Notes: generated from the sequence alone by a model not told the origin. 32,044 nucleotides of DNA from an uncultured Lachnospiraceae bacterium (GCA_947246015.1 CAMXQE010000043.1:1-32044); one strand, 5' to 3'. Numbered from the stretch's first letter, positions 8,870-17,284 are shown. Numbers and translations are program-made.

Positions 8870-8900
8870 ATTGTACCATAGGTTGTAAAATTCATACAAC
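8870..8900 (-). promoter_or_regulatory. Probable cas operon promoter with an overlapping inverted repeat
   Basis: On the minus strand TTGTAT (8894-8899), 18 bp, TACAAT (8870-8875) lies about 95 bp upstream of the cas3 start. GTTGTA at 8882-8887 and TACAAC at 8895-8900 form a 6-bp inverted repeat with a 7-bp gap. Its right arm covers the -35 box, and the left arm lies in the spacer. A repressor bound there would block the promoter. The -10 is five of six, but the spacing is slightly long. Confidence 0.5.
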
Positions 8901-8997
8901 TACTAAGTCTAACGCATACCTTGCGACTATACACTTCCCATTGCCTAGGCGTATTCGGAACTTTCACTCATTAGATTGCGCTCATAACGCACAGACC

Positions 8998-9026
8998 ACA
9001 AAAGCGGAGAGCTTTACGCCCTCCGC
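8998..9026 (-). terminator. Possible terminator after spmA
   Basis: The minus strand can form an 8-bp hairpin, GCGGAGGG (9019-9026) with CTCTCCGC (9004-9011), containing one G-U pair. It is followed by TTTT and then mixed sequence. The left arm overlaps the last spmA codons. The short U-run makes it weak, but it sits where the spmA transcript should stop before the cas promoter. Confidence 0.45.
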
Positions 9027-9646
9027 CTTCTGTCTTTCACCTTGCAATATACCACCGCCACCGCCGTACTCACGAATGTCGCCACAATCGCCGGTCCTAT
9101 AATCCCTGCCGGATTCACGCTCCCATACTGCTGCCGGTAAGCAATCATATTAACAGGAATCAATTGCAGTGATGAAATATTAAGGATCAAAAATGTACAC
9201 ATCTCATTACTGGCAACCCGCTCCCTATTGCTCTTTACTCCCTTACCATCAGGCAAATACGACAAATTCCCTCTCTCCTCCTCTAACTTCGCCAATTCCT
9301 CCATCGCCTTCAATCCCGCCGGCGTACACGCCCATCCCAATCCCAAAATATTCGCAATAATATTCGTAGATATATACTCCCTCGCCACATGCTCCTTAGG
9401 AATCCGCGGAAACATAAAGCTGATAAAAGGCTGTATTCCATTGGTCAGCTTACGAATCAGCCCCGATGTCTGTGCAATTTCCATCAGCCCAACCCACAAA
9501 GCCATGACACCCATCATCGTTATGCAGAGCGCCACCGCCTCTCCTGCCGAATTTAAAGCCGCATTGCTCACCTCCTTTATATTCCCTGTCAGAGAACCGT
9601 ACACAATCCCTACCATAATCATAAGTGCCCATATATAATTCAGCAT
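9014..9646 (-). CDS. spmA: Spore maturation protein A (nucleoside-recognition-domain membrane protein)
   Basis: SpmA is a membrane protein needed, together with SpmB, for proper dehydration of the spore core in Bacillus. The product (210 residues from the ATG at 9646) has hydrophobic segments near 1-20, 40-60, 95-110, 155-175 and 185-205. It also has SpmA landmarks: ALWVGLMEIAQTSGLI, IQPFISFMFPRIPKEH, STNIIANILGLGWACTPAGLKAMEEL and LNISSLQLIPVNMIAYR. I preferred the ATG over the GTG four codons upstream because GGGG precedes it and homologues start near here. The usual partner spmB is not adjacent. The neighbour upstream is an unrelated TRIC-family gene 40 bp away. Its presence suggests a spore-forming host. 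Confidence 0.9.
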   Translation of the reverse strand: MLNYIWALMIMVGIVYGSLTGNIKEVSNAALNSAGEAVALCITMMGVMALWVGLMEIAQTSGLIRKLTNGIQPFISFMFPRIPKEHVAREYISTNIIANILGLGWACTPAGLKAMEELAKLEEERGNLSYLPDGKGVKSNRERVASNEMCTFLILNISSLQLIPVNMIAYRQQYGSVNPAGIIGPAIVATFVSTAVAVVYCKVKDRRRRA

Positions 9647-9686
9647 AGTCTTCCCCACTGCCGCAAATTATTACTTAATTTATATT

Positions 9687-10337
9687 TCATACCTCCTCAT
9701 CATATGCCACCTTCGGCAGATTCCACCGGAACCGTATTGCCAGAATCCGCAATAGGATGACACTTGCCGCCCCTATCGGCATGGCTACATTTCCTCCGAA
9801 CCTTCTCCATAGAAATACACAGACACAAGCTCCTAATATGGACGCGCTTGCATACACATGCTTCACAAAAATATAAGGCCGGTCCCCTGCCATCATATCC
9901 CGGAGCAAGCCTCCCCCTACTCCCGTAATCGTCCCCAGAAACACCGGAAGAAAATAATTAATCCCCATCCCGCTATCAAACGCAGCACGTACCCCTGCCA
10001 CTGTGAACACTCCTAATCCCAAAGTATCCGCAGCCATCAGCATATACTGGAAACCAACCCGTGAAATCTGCTGATACCCCTTAAAATGAAAAAATATCAC
10101 CACAAAAACCAAAGCAGAAATACCGCCTGCACTCAAAGCGAATACCGGCTGCACAAAAGCCTGCGGCGGCGTATTCCCTAATATGATGTCCCTCACAATC
10201 CCGCCCCCTACCGCTGTCACCATCCCTAAAATCAATACTCCCAACAAATCCATCTCTTTCTTAATTGCTGTCATAGCCCCTGACAACCCGAATGCCAGTG
10301 TTCCTACCATATCAAGCACAAAAAGCATACGCTCCAT
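9687..10337 (-). CDS. TRIC/UPF0126 (YadS-YicG-YvgT) family membrane protein
   Basis: This 216-residue protein consists almost wholly of membrane helices. Its two internal repeats each carry the glycine motif of the family: AVGGGIVRDIILGNTPP in the first half and GVGGGLLRDMMAGDRPYIF in the second. Prokaryotic members related to animal trimeric intracellular cation channels form trimeric cation pores. The biological role of the bacterial proteins is not settled. The ATG at 10337 was chosen because GGGAGG lies 10 nt upstream, inside the longer open frame that begins at 10355, and because homologues start directly in the first helix. It is co-transcribed with spmA, 40 bp downstream, from the promoter at 10385-10413. 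Confidence 0.9.
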   Translation of the reverse strand: MERMLFVLDMVGTLAFGLSGAMTAIKKEMDLLGVLILGMVTAVGGGIVRDIILGNTPPQAFVQPVFALSAGGISALVFVVIFFHFKGYQQISRVGFQYMLMAADTLGLGVFTVAGVRAAFDSGMGINYFLPVFLGTITGVGGGLLRDMMAGDRPYIFVKHVYASASILGACVCVFLWRRFGGNVAMPIGAASVILLRILAIRFRWNLPKVAYDEEV

Positions 10338-10384
10338 ATCCGGACAACCTCCCATACTCCATACCTGCTTCCATATTCACGCAT

Positions 10385-10413
10385 AGCATACCACAAAAAG
10401 ACAGATTCCACAA
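10385..10413 (-). promoter_or_regulatory. Promoter for the TRIC-spmA unit
   Basis: The minus strand reads TTGTGG (10408-10413), 17 bp, TATGCT (10385-10390), a fair sigma-A match about 48 bp before the chosen start codon. It lies just past the terminator of the fab operon, so the two-gene unit has its own transcription. Confidence 0.6.
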
Positions 10414-10424
10414 ATTATATATAC

Positions 10425-10476
10425 TAATACAAAATACCCGCCAAAGGCATCCTATCCGGTTATACCTCTGACGGGT
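10425..10476 (-). terminator. Intrinsic terminator of the fab operon
   Basis: Directly after fabH the minus strand forms a 12-bp stem, ACCCGTCAGAGG (10465-10476) with CCTTTGGCGGGT (10436-10447). It contains two G-U pairs and is closed by a 17-nt loop. A U-rich run, ATTTTGTATT, follows. This is a convincing rho-independent end for the fatty-acid operon. Confidence 0.85.
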
Positions 10477-10487
10477 ACATTATTTTC

Positions 10488-11471
10488 CTACCATTCAATC
10501 ACGGCACTGGCCCAGGTCAGCCCTCCGCCGAATCCTGACATCACGATTTTATCTCCCCTCGCCAGCATTCCCTTCTGATTCATTTCATCCAATAAGATTG
10601 GCACACTCGCTGCCGACACATTTCCGCAATGATCCAGACTCACCGGAAATTTCTCTATATCCGCCTTCAGCCTTTTTGCCACCGACTGTATAATCCTTAT
10701 ATTGGCCTGATGCAATACAAAATACTTAATATCTTCCGCTGCCGTACCAGACATCTCCAATACCCGAAGAATGGAAGCAGGAACCGTACTGACCGCAAAT
10801 TTATATACCTCCTGTCCATCCATATCCACATAAGACGGTACAAAAGGATTCTGTACCAACGGATTCTGATTCTTCCTGCCCTCACAGGCAAGCACTTTTC
10901 CTCTGGAACCGTCCGTTCCCTGTTCAAAAGCCAGCAATCCGCCCCCATTTCCTTCCTCATTGCTTTCTTCCCCACCGGCACGCACTACCACAGCCCCGGC
11001 TCCATCTCCAAACAGCACACAGGTACTCCTGTCACTCCAATCCATGATTTTTGACAAAGTTTCTGCACCCACTACCAAAGCAGTTTTATAGATACCTGTC
11101 TGCAAATACGCATACGCCGTATGCAGCGCAAACATAAATCCTGAACATGCCGCATTGATATCAAAAGCTGCCGCATGTTCCGCCCCCAGCTCCGCCTGCA
11201 CTTCACAGGCCGTAGACGGTGTGATATAATCTCCGGTTATCGTCGCCACGATAATCAAATCTACATCCTCCGCTTTAATTCCGGCATTGCGCAATGCTCT
11301 TCCCGCCGCCTCCGCAGACATGGAAACCGTAGTTTCCTCCTTTGCCAGATGCCTCTCTTTAATCCCCGTACGGCTGGAAATCCATTCATCCGAGGTATCC
11401 ATTATTTTCGACAAATCCTCATTTGTTACTACCTGCTGCGGAAGACTGCTTCCGGTTCCGATTATTCTCAT
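10488..11471 (-). CDS. fabH: 3-oxoacyl-ACP synthase III
   Basis: FabH starts each fatty-acid chain by condensing an acyl-CoA primer with malonyl-ACP. From the ATG at 11471 the protein has 327 residues. Catalytic C109 lies in NAACSGF, H254 in FVLHQANIRI, and N284 in HCGNVSAAS, giving the Cys-His-Asn triad. The N-terminus MRIIGTGSSLP is canonical. An ATG two codons earlier exists, but AGGA then sits almost on top of it, while the chosen start has a 7-nt spacing. It is the last gene of the operon, 109 bp after the FabK-like gene and just before the terminator. Being last is unusual, because fabH more often leads such clusters. Confidence 0.96.
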   Translation of the reverse strand: MRIIGTGSSLPQQVVTNEDLSKIMDTSDEWISSRTGIKERHLAKEETTVSMSAEAAGRALRNAGIKAEDVDLIIVATITGDYITPSTACEVQAELGAEHAAAFDINAACSGFMFALHTAYAYLQTGIYKTALVVGAETLSKIMDWSDRSTCVLFGDGAGAVVVRAGGEESNEEGNGGGLLAFEQGTDGSRGKVLACEGRKNQNPLVQNPFVPSYVDMDGQEVYKFAVSTVPASILRVLEMSGTAAEDIKYFVLHQANIRIIQSVAKRLKADIEKFPVSLDHCGNVSAASVPILLDEMNQKGMLARGDKIVMSGFGGGLTWASAVIEW

Positions 11472-11580
11472 TATCATATCCTGTAACTCTGCTCCTCTTT
11501 AAGTTTTTATACCCAGAACCCAATTTTTACGGACTCGAACATTCCAACACAAGCGGCTATGCCGCTGGCCTTCGCAGGAG
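11472..11580 (-). other. Intergenic stretch with a small GC-rich hairpin
   Basis: Between the FabK-like gene and fabH lies a perfect 6-bp stem, AGCGGC (11552-11557) and GCCGCT (11561-11566), with a 3-nt loop. No U-run follows on the minus strand, so it is unlikely to be a terminator. It could protect or process the mRNA. No promoter or gene is evident. Confidence 0.5.
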
Positions 11581-12744
11581 TCAATCATAGAATCCGTTTT
11601 TTTCCTCAGCCGTCTCCGGCTGGAACTCTTTCATAATATCTTCCACGTGCTCTATCTTTTCTGCACGGTACGCATTTGCACCACAGAATATAAGCCCCTG
11701 CTCCACATCGCCTTCTACTGCATGAATCAGCGCATCCGTAATACAGTACGGCGTTTCACTCGGCTTACAGGTTACAATGCAGCTATGACATCTGCCATGG
11801 GGAATCCTCTCTTTCGCCGCACGTTCCATAAAAACATTGGAAACCGCTCTCCCCGGCATCCCTACCGGACTTTTCACAATCATGATATCCTCTTTTGCGG
11901 CATCAATATAGGTCTGCTTATACGCAGCGGACGCATCACATTCATAAGTGGTTACAAACCGGGTTGCCATCTGCACACCGGATGCCCCTAATTCAAAACA
12001 ACGCTCCGCATCCTCTCTTGTATAAATCCCTCCCCCAACCACCACAGGGATTTCTATACCATGCTGTTCCCCGCATTTTTTCACATAGCCAATGATTCTC
12101 TCTATCTCTTCCTCATAGCACAGCCCATCCACATCTGCTAACTGGTCTGCGGTAAAACCGAGATGTCCGCCTGCCAAAGGTCCTTCAATTACTACCATAT
12201 CCGGCAGCCGGTCATATTTTTTCAGCCAATATTTCATAATCACCTGTACGGATTTCAAACTGGAAACAATCGGCGCCAGCTTCGTCTTTGCCTTTCCTGC
12301 CAGTTCTGGCAATTTTACCGGAAGCCCTGCTCCTGATATAATCATATCCGCTCCTGCTTCAATCGCTGCTTTTACATATTCCTCATACCGCTTGGTTGCA
12401 ACCATGATATTCACGCCTATCATACCCGGCCGGCTGCCGGAAGTATGCTGGCTGGCGGCCTCTGCCGTCCTGTTCAGGCATCCTGAATATTCCTTCATAA
12501 TCCGTCTCGCCTTACTTATTTCCTCTTTGATGGCACGGAGATTGCATCCAATCGGGTCCGCATCGAAATCCTTATCCCGGTATCCTATCTGTGCAGCAGA
12601 TATGACACCCAGGCCGCCACAGGCTGCGACCGCCCCGGCAAGTCCGGACAGACTCACTCCAACACCCATACCGCCCTGTACCACAGGTATCGGCAGTATC
12701 CTGTCTCCTATTTTTAAAGATTTTAACAAACTGCTGCCTCTCAT
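11581..12744 (-). CDS. FabK/nitronate-monooxygenase-like FMN protein with a cysteine-rich tail
   Basis: This 387-residue TIM-barrel flavoprotein belongs to the FabK/NMO/2-nitropropane dioxygenase superfamily. FMN-binding segments include PVVQGGMGVGVSLSGLAGAVAACGGLGVIS at the N-terminus and VVVGGGIYTREDAERCFELGASGVQMATRF further on. H194 in EGPLAGGHLGF matches the family histidine. It differs from the true FabK upstream by an insertion near 55-110 and by a C-terminal extension. That extension contains C319-X2-C322-X3-C326-X7-C334, which could bind an Fe-S cluster or zinc. It lies 9 bp after fabZ and before fabH, so it is very likely co-transcribed. Its substrate cannot be read from the sequence. 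Annotation as nitronate monooxygenase would be by homology only. Confidence 0.85.
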   Translation of the reverse strand: MRGSSLLKSLKIGDRILPIPVVQGGMGVGVSLSGLAGAVAACGGLGVISAAQIGYRDKDFDADPIGCNLRAIKEEISKARRIMKEYSGCLNRTAEAASQHTSGSRPGMIGVNIMVATKRYEEYVKAAIEAGADMIISGAGLPVKLPELAGKAKTKLAPIVSSLKSVQVIMKYWLKKYDRLPDMVVIEGPLAGGHLGFTADQLADVDGLCYEEEIERIIGYVKKCGEQHGIEIPVVVGGGIYTREDAERCFELGASGVQMATRFVTTYECDASAAYKQTYIDAAKEDIMIVKSPVGMPGRAVSNVFMERAAKERIPHGRCHSCIVTCKPSETPYCITDALIHAVEGDVEQGLIFCGANAYRAEKIEHVEDIMKEFQPETAEEKNGFYD

Positions 12745-12753
12745 ATTTTCCGC

Positions 12754-13188
12754 CTATCTTTCACCCACAGCAAAAGTAAGTTCCGCCTGTACTGCCAGCT
12801 TACCGTCTACATAAGCTTTTGCGCTGCCCACTCCTATGGGACCCTTCACTTTTATGATTTCCGTTTCTAACGTCAGAACATCTCCCGGCACTACCTTCTT
12901 TTTGAACTTTGCCGAATTAATTGCACCAAAATATGCAGTTTTCCCCTTAAAATCCGGCTGGCTCAATATTGCTACCGCTCCCACCTGAGCCAGAGCTTCC
13001 ACAATAAGCACGCCCGGCATCACCGGTTCTTCCGGAAAATGACCTGCAAAATAAGGCTCGTTATAGGAGACACATTTTCTTCCTACGGCCCTGACCCCCG
13101 GCTCCAATTCCTCAATAGTATCCACCAGCAGGAAAGGCTGTCTGTGGGGAATGATTTCCATAATTTCCTTAGTTGTCAGTAAAGACAT
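12754..13188 (-). CDS. fabZ: 3-hydroxyacyl-ACP dehydratase
   Basis: FabZ removes water from 3-hydroxyacyl-ACP to give trans-2-enoyl-ACP in each elongation cycle. The 144-residue hot-dog-fold protein has the start IMEIIPHRQPFLLVDTI and the active-site helix AGHFPEEPVMPGVLIVEALAQ, with H50 and E64 as the catalytic pair. GAGGT precedes the ATG. It lies 78 bp after fabF, with no accB between them, although accB frequently occupies this position in clostridial and streptococcal clusters. No fabA or fabM is visible, so the source of unsaturated chains cannot be inferred here. Confidence 0.97.
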   Translation of the reverse strand: MSLLTTKEIMEIIPHRQPFLLVDTIEELEPGVRAVGRKCVSYNEPYFAGHFPEEPVMPGVLIVEALAQVGAVAILSQPDFKGKTAYFGAINSAKFKKKVVPGDVLTLETEIIKVKGPIGVGSAKAYVDGKLAVQAELTFAVGER

Positions 13189-13266
13189 ATTCCGTTACCT
13201 CTCTTTATAATTCCGCAATTGCCGTTTTTAGTCTTACCCCGGCATCCTTCAGTCGAATGCATCAAA

Positions 13267-14505
13267 TTACTGCTCTTCATACTTTTTCACAATAATCGTG
13301 GCATTATGCCCGCCGAATCCCAATGAATTGGAAAGAGCATATTTCAAGTCCATTTCCACTGCATCCTTACAGTAATCCAAATCACATTCCTCATCCGGTA
13401 TCTGGTAACCTACCGTGCGGTGAATGTATCCTTCTTCCAATTCCTTTACGCAGGTAATGAACTCCACTGCTCCCGCTGCCCCCAGCAGATGGCCTACCAT
13501 GGATTTCGTAGAATTTATCTTAATAGCTCCGGCATGGTCGCCGAACGCCTTCTTTATGGCCCTTGTCTCAAATAAATCATTGTGATGGGTACTCGTACCA
13601 TGTGCGTTAATATAAGCAATTTCCTCCGGTTTCACTCCTGCATCCGCCATTGCAAATTCCATCGCCTTTGCAGCGCCTTCTCCATCCTCTGCGGGAGACG
13701 TAATATGATATGCGTCCGCTGTACAGCCATAGCCTGCTACTTCCGCATAAATCTTCGCGCCTCTCTTTTTCGCATGTTCTAATTCTTCCAATACTACCAC
13801 CGCAGAACCCTCACCCATAACAAAACCGCTTCTTTCCTTGTCAAAAGGAATCGAGCACCTGTTTTTATCATTAGATGACGTCAGAGCCGTAAGCGCCGTA
13901 AAACCTGCAATCCCCACCGGAGTAATACTGCTTTCCGTACCTCCGGCCAGCATGACATCCGCTTCGCCATACTGAACGGAACGAAACGCCTCCCCTATGG
14001 AATTAGTTCCCGTAGCACATGCTGTAACTACATTAATATTCTTTCCTTTCAATCCAAATTGAATGGACACATTTCCTGCGGCCATATTGCAGATCATCAA
14101 CGGAACCATCAGAGGATTTACACGGGACGGACCTTTATCCATCAATTTTGTATGCTCCCTTTCCATTGCCTGCAGCGAACCGATACCGGAACCCACCGAT
14201 ACTCCTACCCTGTAAGCATCTTCTTTTTCCATATCCAGTCCTGCATCTTCCATTGCTTCTTTTGCTGCTGCAACCGCATACTGACTAAATAATTCCATCC
14301 GCTTCGCCGCTTTGAAATCCATATAGTTTTTCCCCTCAAATCCCTTTACCTCTGCGGCAATCTGGCATTTATATTCAGAGGCATCGAATTTGGTAATCGT
14401 GTCAAATCCGATTCTCCCTTCCTTCACACCTGCCCAAAATTCTTCTACATTTAAACCGATGGGAGTAATTGCCCCCATTCCGGTCACTACAACTCTTCTG
14501 CCCAT
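13267..14505 (-). CDS. fabF: 3-oxoacyl-ACP synthase II
   Basis: FabF elongates acyl-ACP by condensing it with malonyl-ACP. The 412-residue thiolase-fold enzyme begins MGRRVVVTGMGAITPIG. It carries nucleophile C163 in VVTACATGTNSIG, H302 in NAHGTSTHHND, K334 in NSTKSMVGH and H339 in the same loop, the full Cys-His-His-Lys set of KAS I/II enzymes. It is in the operon 27 bp after fabG. No second KAS I/II copy is present in the window, so it is probably the only elongating synthase of this operon. Confidence 0.97.
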   Translation of the reverse strand: MGRRVVVTGMGAITPIGLNVEEFWAGVKEGRIGFDTITKFDASEYKCQIAAEVKGFEGKNYMDFKAAKRMELFSQYAVAAAKEAMEDAGLDMEKEDAYRVGVSVGSGIGSLQAMEREHTKLMDKGPSRVNPLMVPLMICNMAAGNVSIQFGLKGKNINVVTACATGTNSIGEAFRSVQYGEADVMLAGGTESSITPVGIAGFTALTALTSSNDKNRCSIPFDKERSGFVMGEGSAVVVLEELEHAKKRGAKIYAEVAGYGCTADAYHITSPAEDGEGAAKAMEFAMADAGVKPEEIAYINAHGTSTHHNDLFETRAIKKAFGDHAGAIKINSTKSMVGHLLGAAGAVEFITCVKELEEGYIHRTVGYQIPDEECDLDYCKDAVEMDLKYALSNSLGFGGHNATIIVKKYEEQ

Positions 14506-14532
14506 TCCTTTGCACCATCCTTTTATATATGC

Positions 14533-15273
14533 TTAAATTGCCATACCGCCATCTACGGAAATCACCTGCCCCGTAATATAAGAAGCCTTATCGCTGGCCA
14601 AAAATGCCACCGTTTCCGCAATATCCTTTGGCTGTCCCACCCTCTTGAGCGGTATTTGGGAAAGAACAGCCTCCCTGGCCCCTTCGCTCATCGCCTGCGT
14701 CATATCCGTATCCACATATCCGGGCGCCACTGCATTTACTGTAATATTCCTGCTGGCCAGTTCTCTCGCCGTACTCTTGGTCAATCCGATTACGCCTGCT
14801 TTGGATGCCGCGTAATTTGCCTGTCCCGCATTGCCCAATACGCCGGAAACCGAAGAAAGATTGATGATTCTTCCCTGCTTCTGCTTCAGGAATGCACGGT
14901 ACATATGTTTTATGGTATTGAAAGTCCCTTTCAGATTGGTATTTACAACCGCATCGAAATCCGCTTCCGACATCTTAATCATCAGATTGTCCTTTGTAAT
15001 TCCCGCATTATTCACCAATATATCAATATGTCCAAACATAGCTAACATATCAGTAATCATCTTTCCGCATGCCTCATAATCTGCCACTGAACACTGTACC
15101 ACAGCCGCCTTTCTGCCCATCGCTTTGATTTCCTCTGCCACAGCAGCCGCTTTATCTGCTGAACCATTGTAGTTCACTATCACATCCGCACCGTATCCGG
15201 CAAGCGTCAGTGCGATTTCACGGCCGATTCCCCGGCTCGCTCCGGTTACCAAAGCCACCTTTCCTTCCAGCAT
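14533..15273 (-). CDS. fabG: 3-oxoacyl-ACP reductase
   Basis: FabG reduces 3-oxoacyl-ACP with NADPH. The 246-residue short-chain dehydrogenase has the cofactor loop TGASRGIG (10-17), the NNAG motif (88-91), and catalytic S141, Y154 and K158 in [22 protein letters not shown]. The end, [16 protein letters not shown], is the usual FabG C-terminus. It begins 2 bp after the fabD stop, indicating tight coupling with fabD. Confidence 0.97.
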   Translation of the reverse strand: MLEGKVALVTGASRGIGREIALTLAGYGADVIVNYNGSADKAAAVAEEIKAMGRKAAVVQCSVADYEACGKMITDMLAMFGHIDILVNNAGITKDNLMIKMSEADFDAVVNTNLKGTFNTIKHMYRAFLKQKQGRIINLSSVSGVLGNAGQANYAASKAGVIGLTKSTARELASRNITVNAVAPGYVDTDMTQAMSEGAREAVLSQIPLKRVGQPKDIAETVAFLASDKASYITGQVISVDGGMAI

Positions 15274-15275
15274 AT

Positions 15276-16199
15276 TTATACTCCCTTCAGTTGTGAAAGC
15301 TTTTCCATATCTTCCACCTTCTCTATATTAATAGTCTTTACATCCTTGTTAATCTTGCGCATAAATCCGGAAAGTGTCTTTCCAGGCCCGATTTCCACAA
15401 AAACATCCACTCCATCCGCTATCATCCGCTCCACACTCTGCTGCCATCTGACAGAAGAAGCTACCTGCTTCATTAGCAGTTCCTTTACCTGCCCTTTGTC
15501 CGTTACATAATCAGCCGTTACATTTGCCAGATAAGGAATCTTTATTTCATGGATTTCTACATTTGCCAGCGCCCCGCCCAGTTTTTCTCCTGCACCTTTC
15601 AGCATTTCAGAATGGAACGGCCCGCTGACCTTTAATGGCACACACCTTTTCGCCCCGGCTGCTGTCAACGTCTCAGCCGCATTTGTTACCGCCTGTACCT
15701 CCCCGGTTATAACAATCTGCCCCGGACAGTTATAATTTGCTATGCTCACAATTCCTTCCGTTTCCCCGCACACTTTTTCAATCAGGGATGCCTCCAGACC
15801 CAGCACTGCTGTCATAGCCCCGCCTTCAGGCACTGCCTCCTGCATATACAGGCCGCGTTTTCTCACCACCTGAAATACATCCCTGACATCCATTATTCCT
15901 GCCGCCGCAAGAGCCCCATATTCTCCCAAACTCAGCCCTGCCGTTACATCCGGTTTATATCCCTTTTCTTCAATCGCTTTCAATACGGCCACTTCCATTG
16001 CAAGCATTGCAATCTGCGTATACTCCGTAATATTGATTTTTTCATTTTCTTCAAAACAAAGAGCGGCCACATCCAATCCTGCTGCCTCACCTGCCAGCTC
16101 AAACATCTCCCTGCTCACCGGTATCTGCTCATAGAAATCCTTGCCCATTCCCACATATTGCGTTCCCTGTCCTGGAAAAATAAATGCCGTTTTTCCCAT
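15276..16199 (-). CDS. fabD: Malonyl-CoA:ACP transacylase
   Basis: FabD moves the malonyl group from CoA to ACP. The 307-residue protein starts [17 protein letters not shown]. Its nucleophile S90 lies in [10 protein letters not shown], and catalytic H196 lies in [10 protein letters not shown]. The first residue of the nucleophile elbow is Leu rather than the His of enterobacterial GHSLGE, a change I believe is common in clostridial FabD. It follows a 157-bp gap after fabK, which holds a weak hairpin and a FabT-like palindrome, so its expression may be set partly on its own. A GGAAGG ribosome site precedes the ATG. Confidence 0.96.
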   Translation of the reverse strand: MGKTAFIFPGQGTQYVGMGKDFYEQIPVSREMFELAGEAAGLDVAALCFEENEKINITEYTQIAMLAMEVAVLKAIEEKGYKPDVTAGLSLGEYGALAAAGIMDVRDVFQVVRKRGLYMQEAVPEGGAMTAVLGLEASLIEKVCGETEGIVSIANYNCPGQIVITGEVQAVTNAAETLTAAGAKRCVPLKVSGPFHSEMLKGAGEKLGGALANVEIHEIKIPYLANVTADYVTDKGQVKELLMKQVASSVRWQQSVERMIADGVDVFVEIGPGKTLSGFMRKINKDVKTINIEKVEDMEKLSQLKGV

Positions 16200-16221
16200 A
16201 CTCCCATTCCTTCCTTGAAAT

Positions 16222-16240
16222 TAGTTTGAATATCAAAATA
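16222..16240. promoter_or_regulatory. FabT-like operator, fabK-fabD intergenic
   Basis: A 13-bp perfect palindrome, TTTGA-ATA-TCAAA, sits at 16225-16237. The outer TA/TA pairs extend it to 19 bp with one mismatched pair. It matches the TTTGA-N3-TCAAA core of FabT sites in streptococci and the operator over the acpP promoter in this window. It lies about 25 bp before the fabD start. No clean promoter hexamers are evident beside it. Confidence 0.55.
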
Positions 16241-16249
16241 TTAGTTTCT

Positions 16250-16281
16250 TAAAATGGAGGCCCGTATAGTTACAGACCTCC
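16250..16281 (-). terminator. Weak hairpin, possible attenuator between fabK and fabD
   Basis: After fabK the minus strand can pair GGAGGTC (16275-16281) with GGCCTCC (16256-16262), including one U-G pair. It is followed by ATTTT. Stem and U-run are short, so at most partial termination is likely. Together with the palindrome just downstream it could adjust fabD-fabH output relative to acpP-fabK. Confidence 0.35.
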
Positions 16282-16356
16282 TATCCCGTTTAGCACTGCT
16301 GTTCTCTTTTTATTTCCTTTATTCCCGCTGCCTGCTTCCAACCGCTCTGTCAGTCC

Positions 16357-17283
16357 TTAACAGCATTTCATCACTTCCTGCGCCTGCGCCATGATTCCCT
16401 GGAGAATTTCTTTGCAGCTCTTCTCCTCCTTAATCAGACCAGCTATCTGTCCTGCCATTACAGTCCCATTTACTACATCGCCGTCTATGACTGCATTCCT
16501 GAGTGTTCCCAAAGTCAGATGTTCCAATTCCTCAAAAGATGCCCCTTCCTGTTCCAGCTTCAGGTATTCCCTCGTCATCTTATTACGAATACAGCGAACC
16601 GGATGTCCGGTGCTTCTTCCTGTCACTTCTGAATCAATATCTTTTGCCGCAATTACTTTTTGTTTATAATTACTATGTACGATAGATTCCTCTGCCGTTA
16701 AGAATACCGTTCCCATCTGCACCGCTTCTGCTCCCAGCATCATGGCAGCCGCAAAACCTCTGCCGTCCGCAATACCACCTGCTGCCACCACCGGAATATT
16801 TACCGCATCAGCCACCTGCGGCACCAGCGTCATCGTTGTCGCCGACCCGATATGGCCTCCTGATTCCGTTCCTTCCGCCACTACTGCATCGGCTCCGGCG
16901 CGTTCCATCATCTTTGCCATAGCCACACTGGCAACCACCGGTATCACTCTCACTCCGGCTTCTTTCCACATTTCCATAAATTTAGCCGGATTGCCCGCTC
17001 CGGTAGTCACTACCTTTACGCCTTCTTCCACAACAATTTTAGCCACTTCTTCCGCATTGGGATTCAACAGCATAATGTTTACACCTACCGGCTTACCGGT
17101 TAATTTTTTTGCCTCGCGTATCTGTTCCCGGACAATCTCCGGCGGAGCGCTTGCTGCACCAATCAGCCCCAATCCCCCGGCTTCCGCCACAGCTGCTGCC
17201 AAATGATACTCCGCAACCCATGCCATACCGCCCTGTATGATTGGATACTCAATTCCCAGCAATTCGGTTATTCTCGTTTTCAT
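16357..17283 (-). CDS. fabK: Enoyl-ACP reductase II (FMN-dependent)
   Basis: FabK performs the last reduction of each elongation round using NADH and FMN. It is the functional alternative to FabI, structurally unrelated, and is not inhibited by triclosan. The 308-residue barrel opens TELLGIEYPIIQGGMAWVAEYHLAAAVAEAGGLGLIG. It has H144 in TESGGHIGSATT, the same position as the conserved histidine in the pneumococcal enzyme, and AAGGIADGRGFAAAMMLGAEAVQMGTVFL for phosphate binding. It begins 1 bp after the acpP stop. No fabI is present. A second, more distant FabK-like protein is encoded later in the operon. Confidence 0.95.
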   Translation of the reverse strand: MKTRITELLGIEYPIIQGGMAWVAEYHLAAAVAEAGGLGLIGAASAPPEIVREQIREAKKLTGKPVGVNIMLLNPNAEEVAKIVVEEGVKVVTTGAGNPAKFMEMWKEAGVRVIPVVASVAMAKMMERAGADAVVAEGTESGGHIGSATTMTLVPQVADAVNIPVVAAGGIADGRGFAAAMMLGAEAVQMGTVFLTAEESIVHSNYKQKVIAAKDIDSEVTGRSTGHPVRCIRNKMTREYLKLEQEGASFEELEHLTLGTLRNAVIDGDVVNGTVMAGQIAGLIKEEKSCKEILQGIMAQAQEVMKCC

Positions 17284-17284
17284 A

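Noticed and set aside
1..8900. An additional unknown gene inside the CRISPR locus (for example an anti-CRISPR, toxin or ancillary factor)
   Set aside because: The only gaps are the leader, the 204-bp cas4-cas1 gap and 93 bp between cas3 and cas5c. None has a convincing open frame on either strand.
11541..11580. Possible relation of the small hairpin between the FabK-like gene and fabH to the 108-bp palindromic units
   Set aside because: Only short fragments such as CGAAGG and TGTTGGAA are shared, too little to call the same family.
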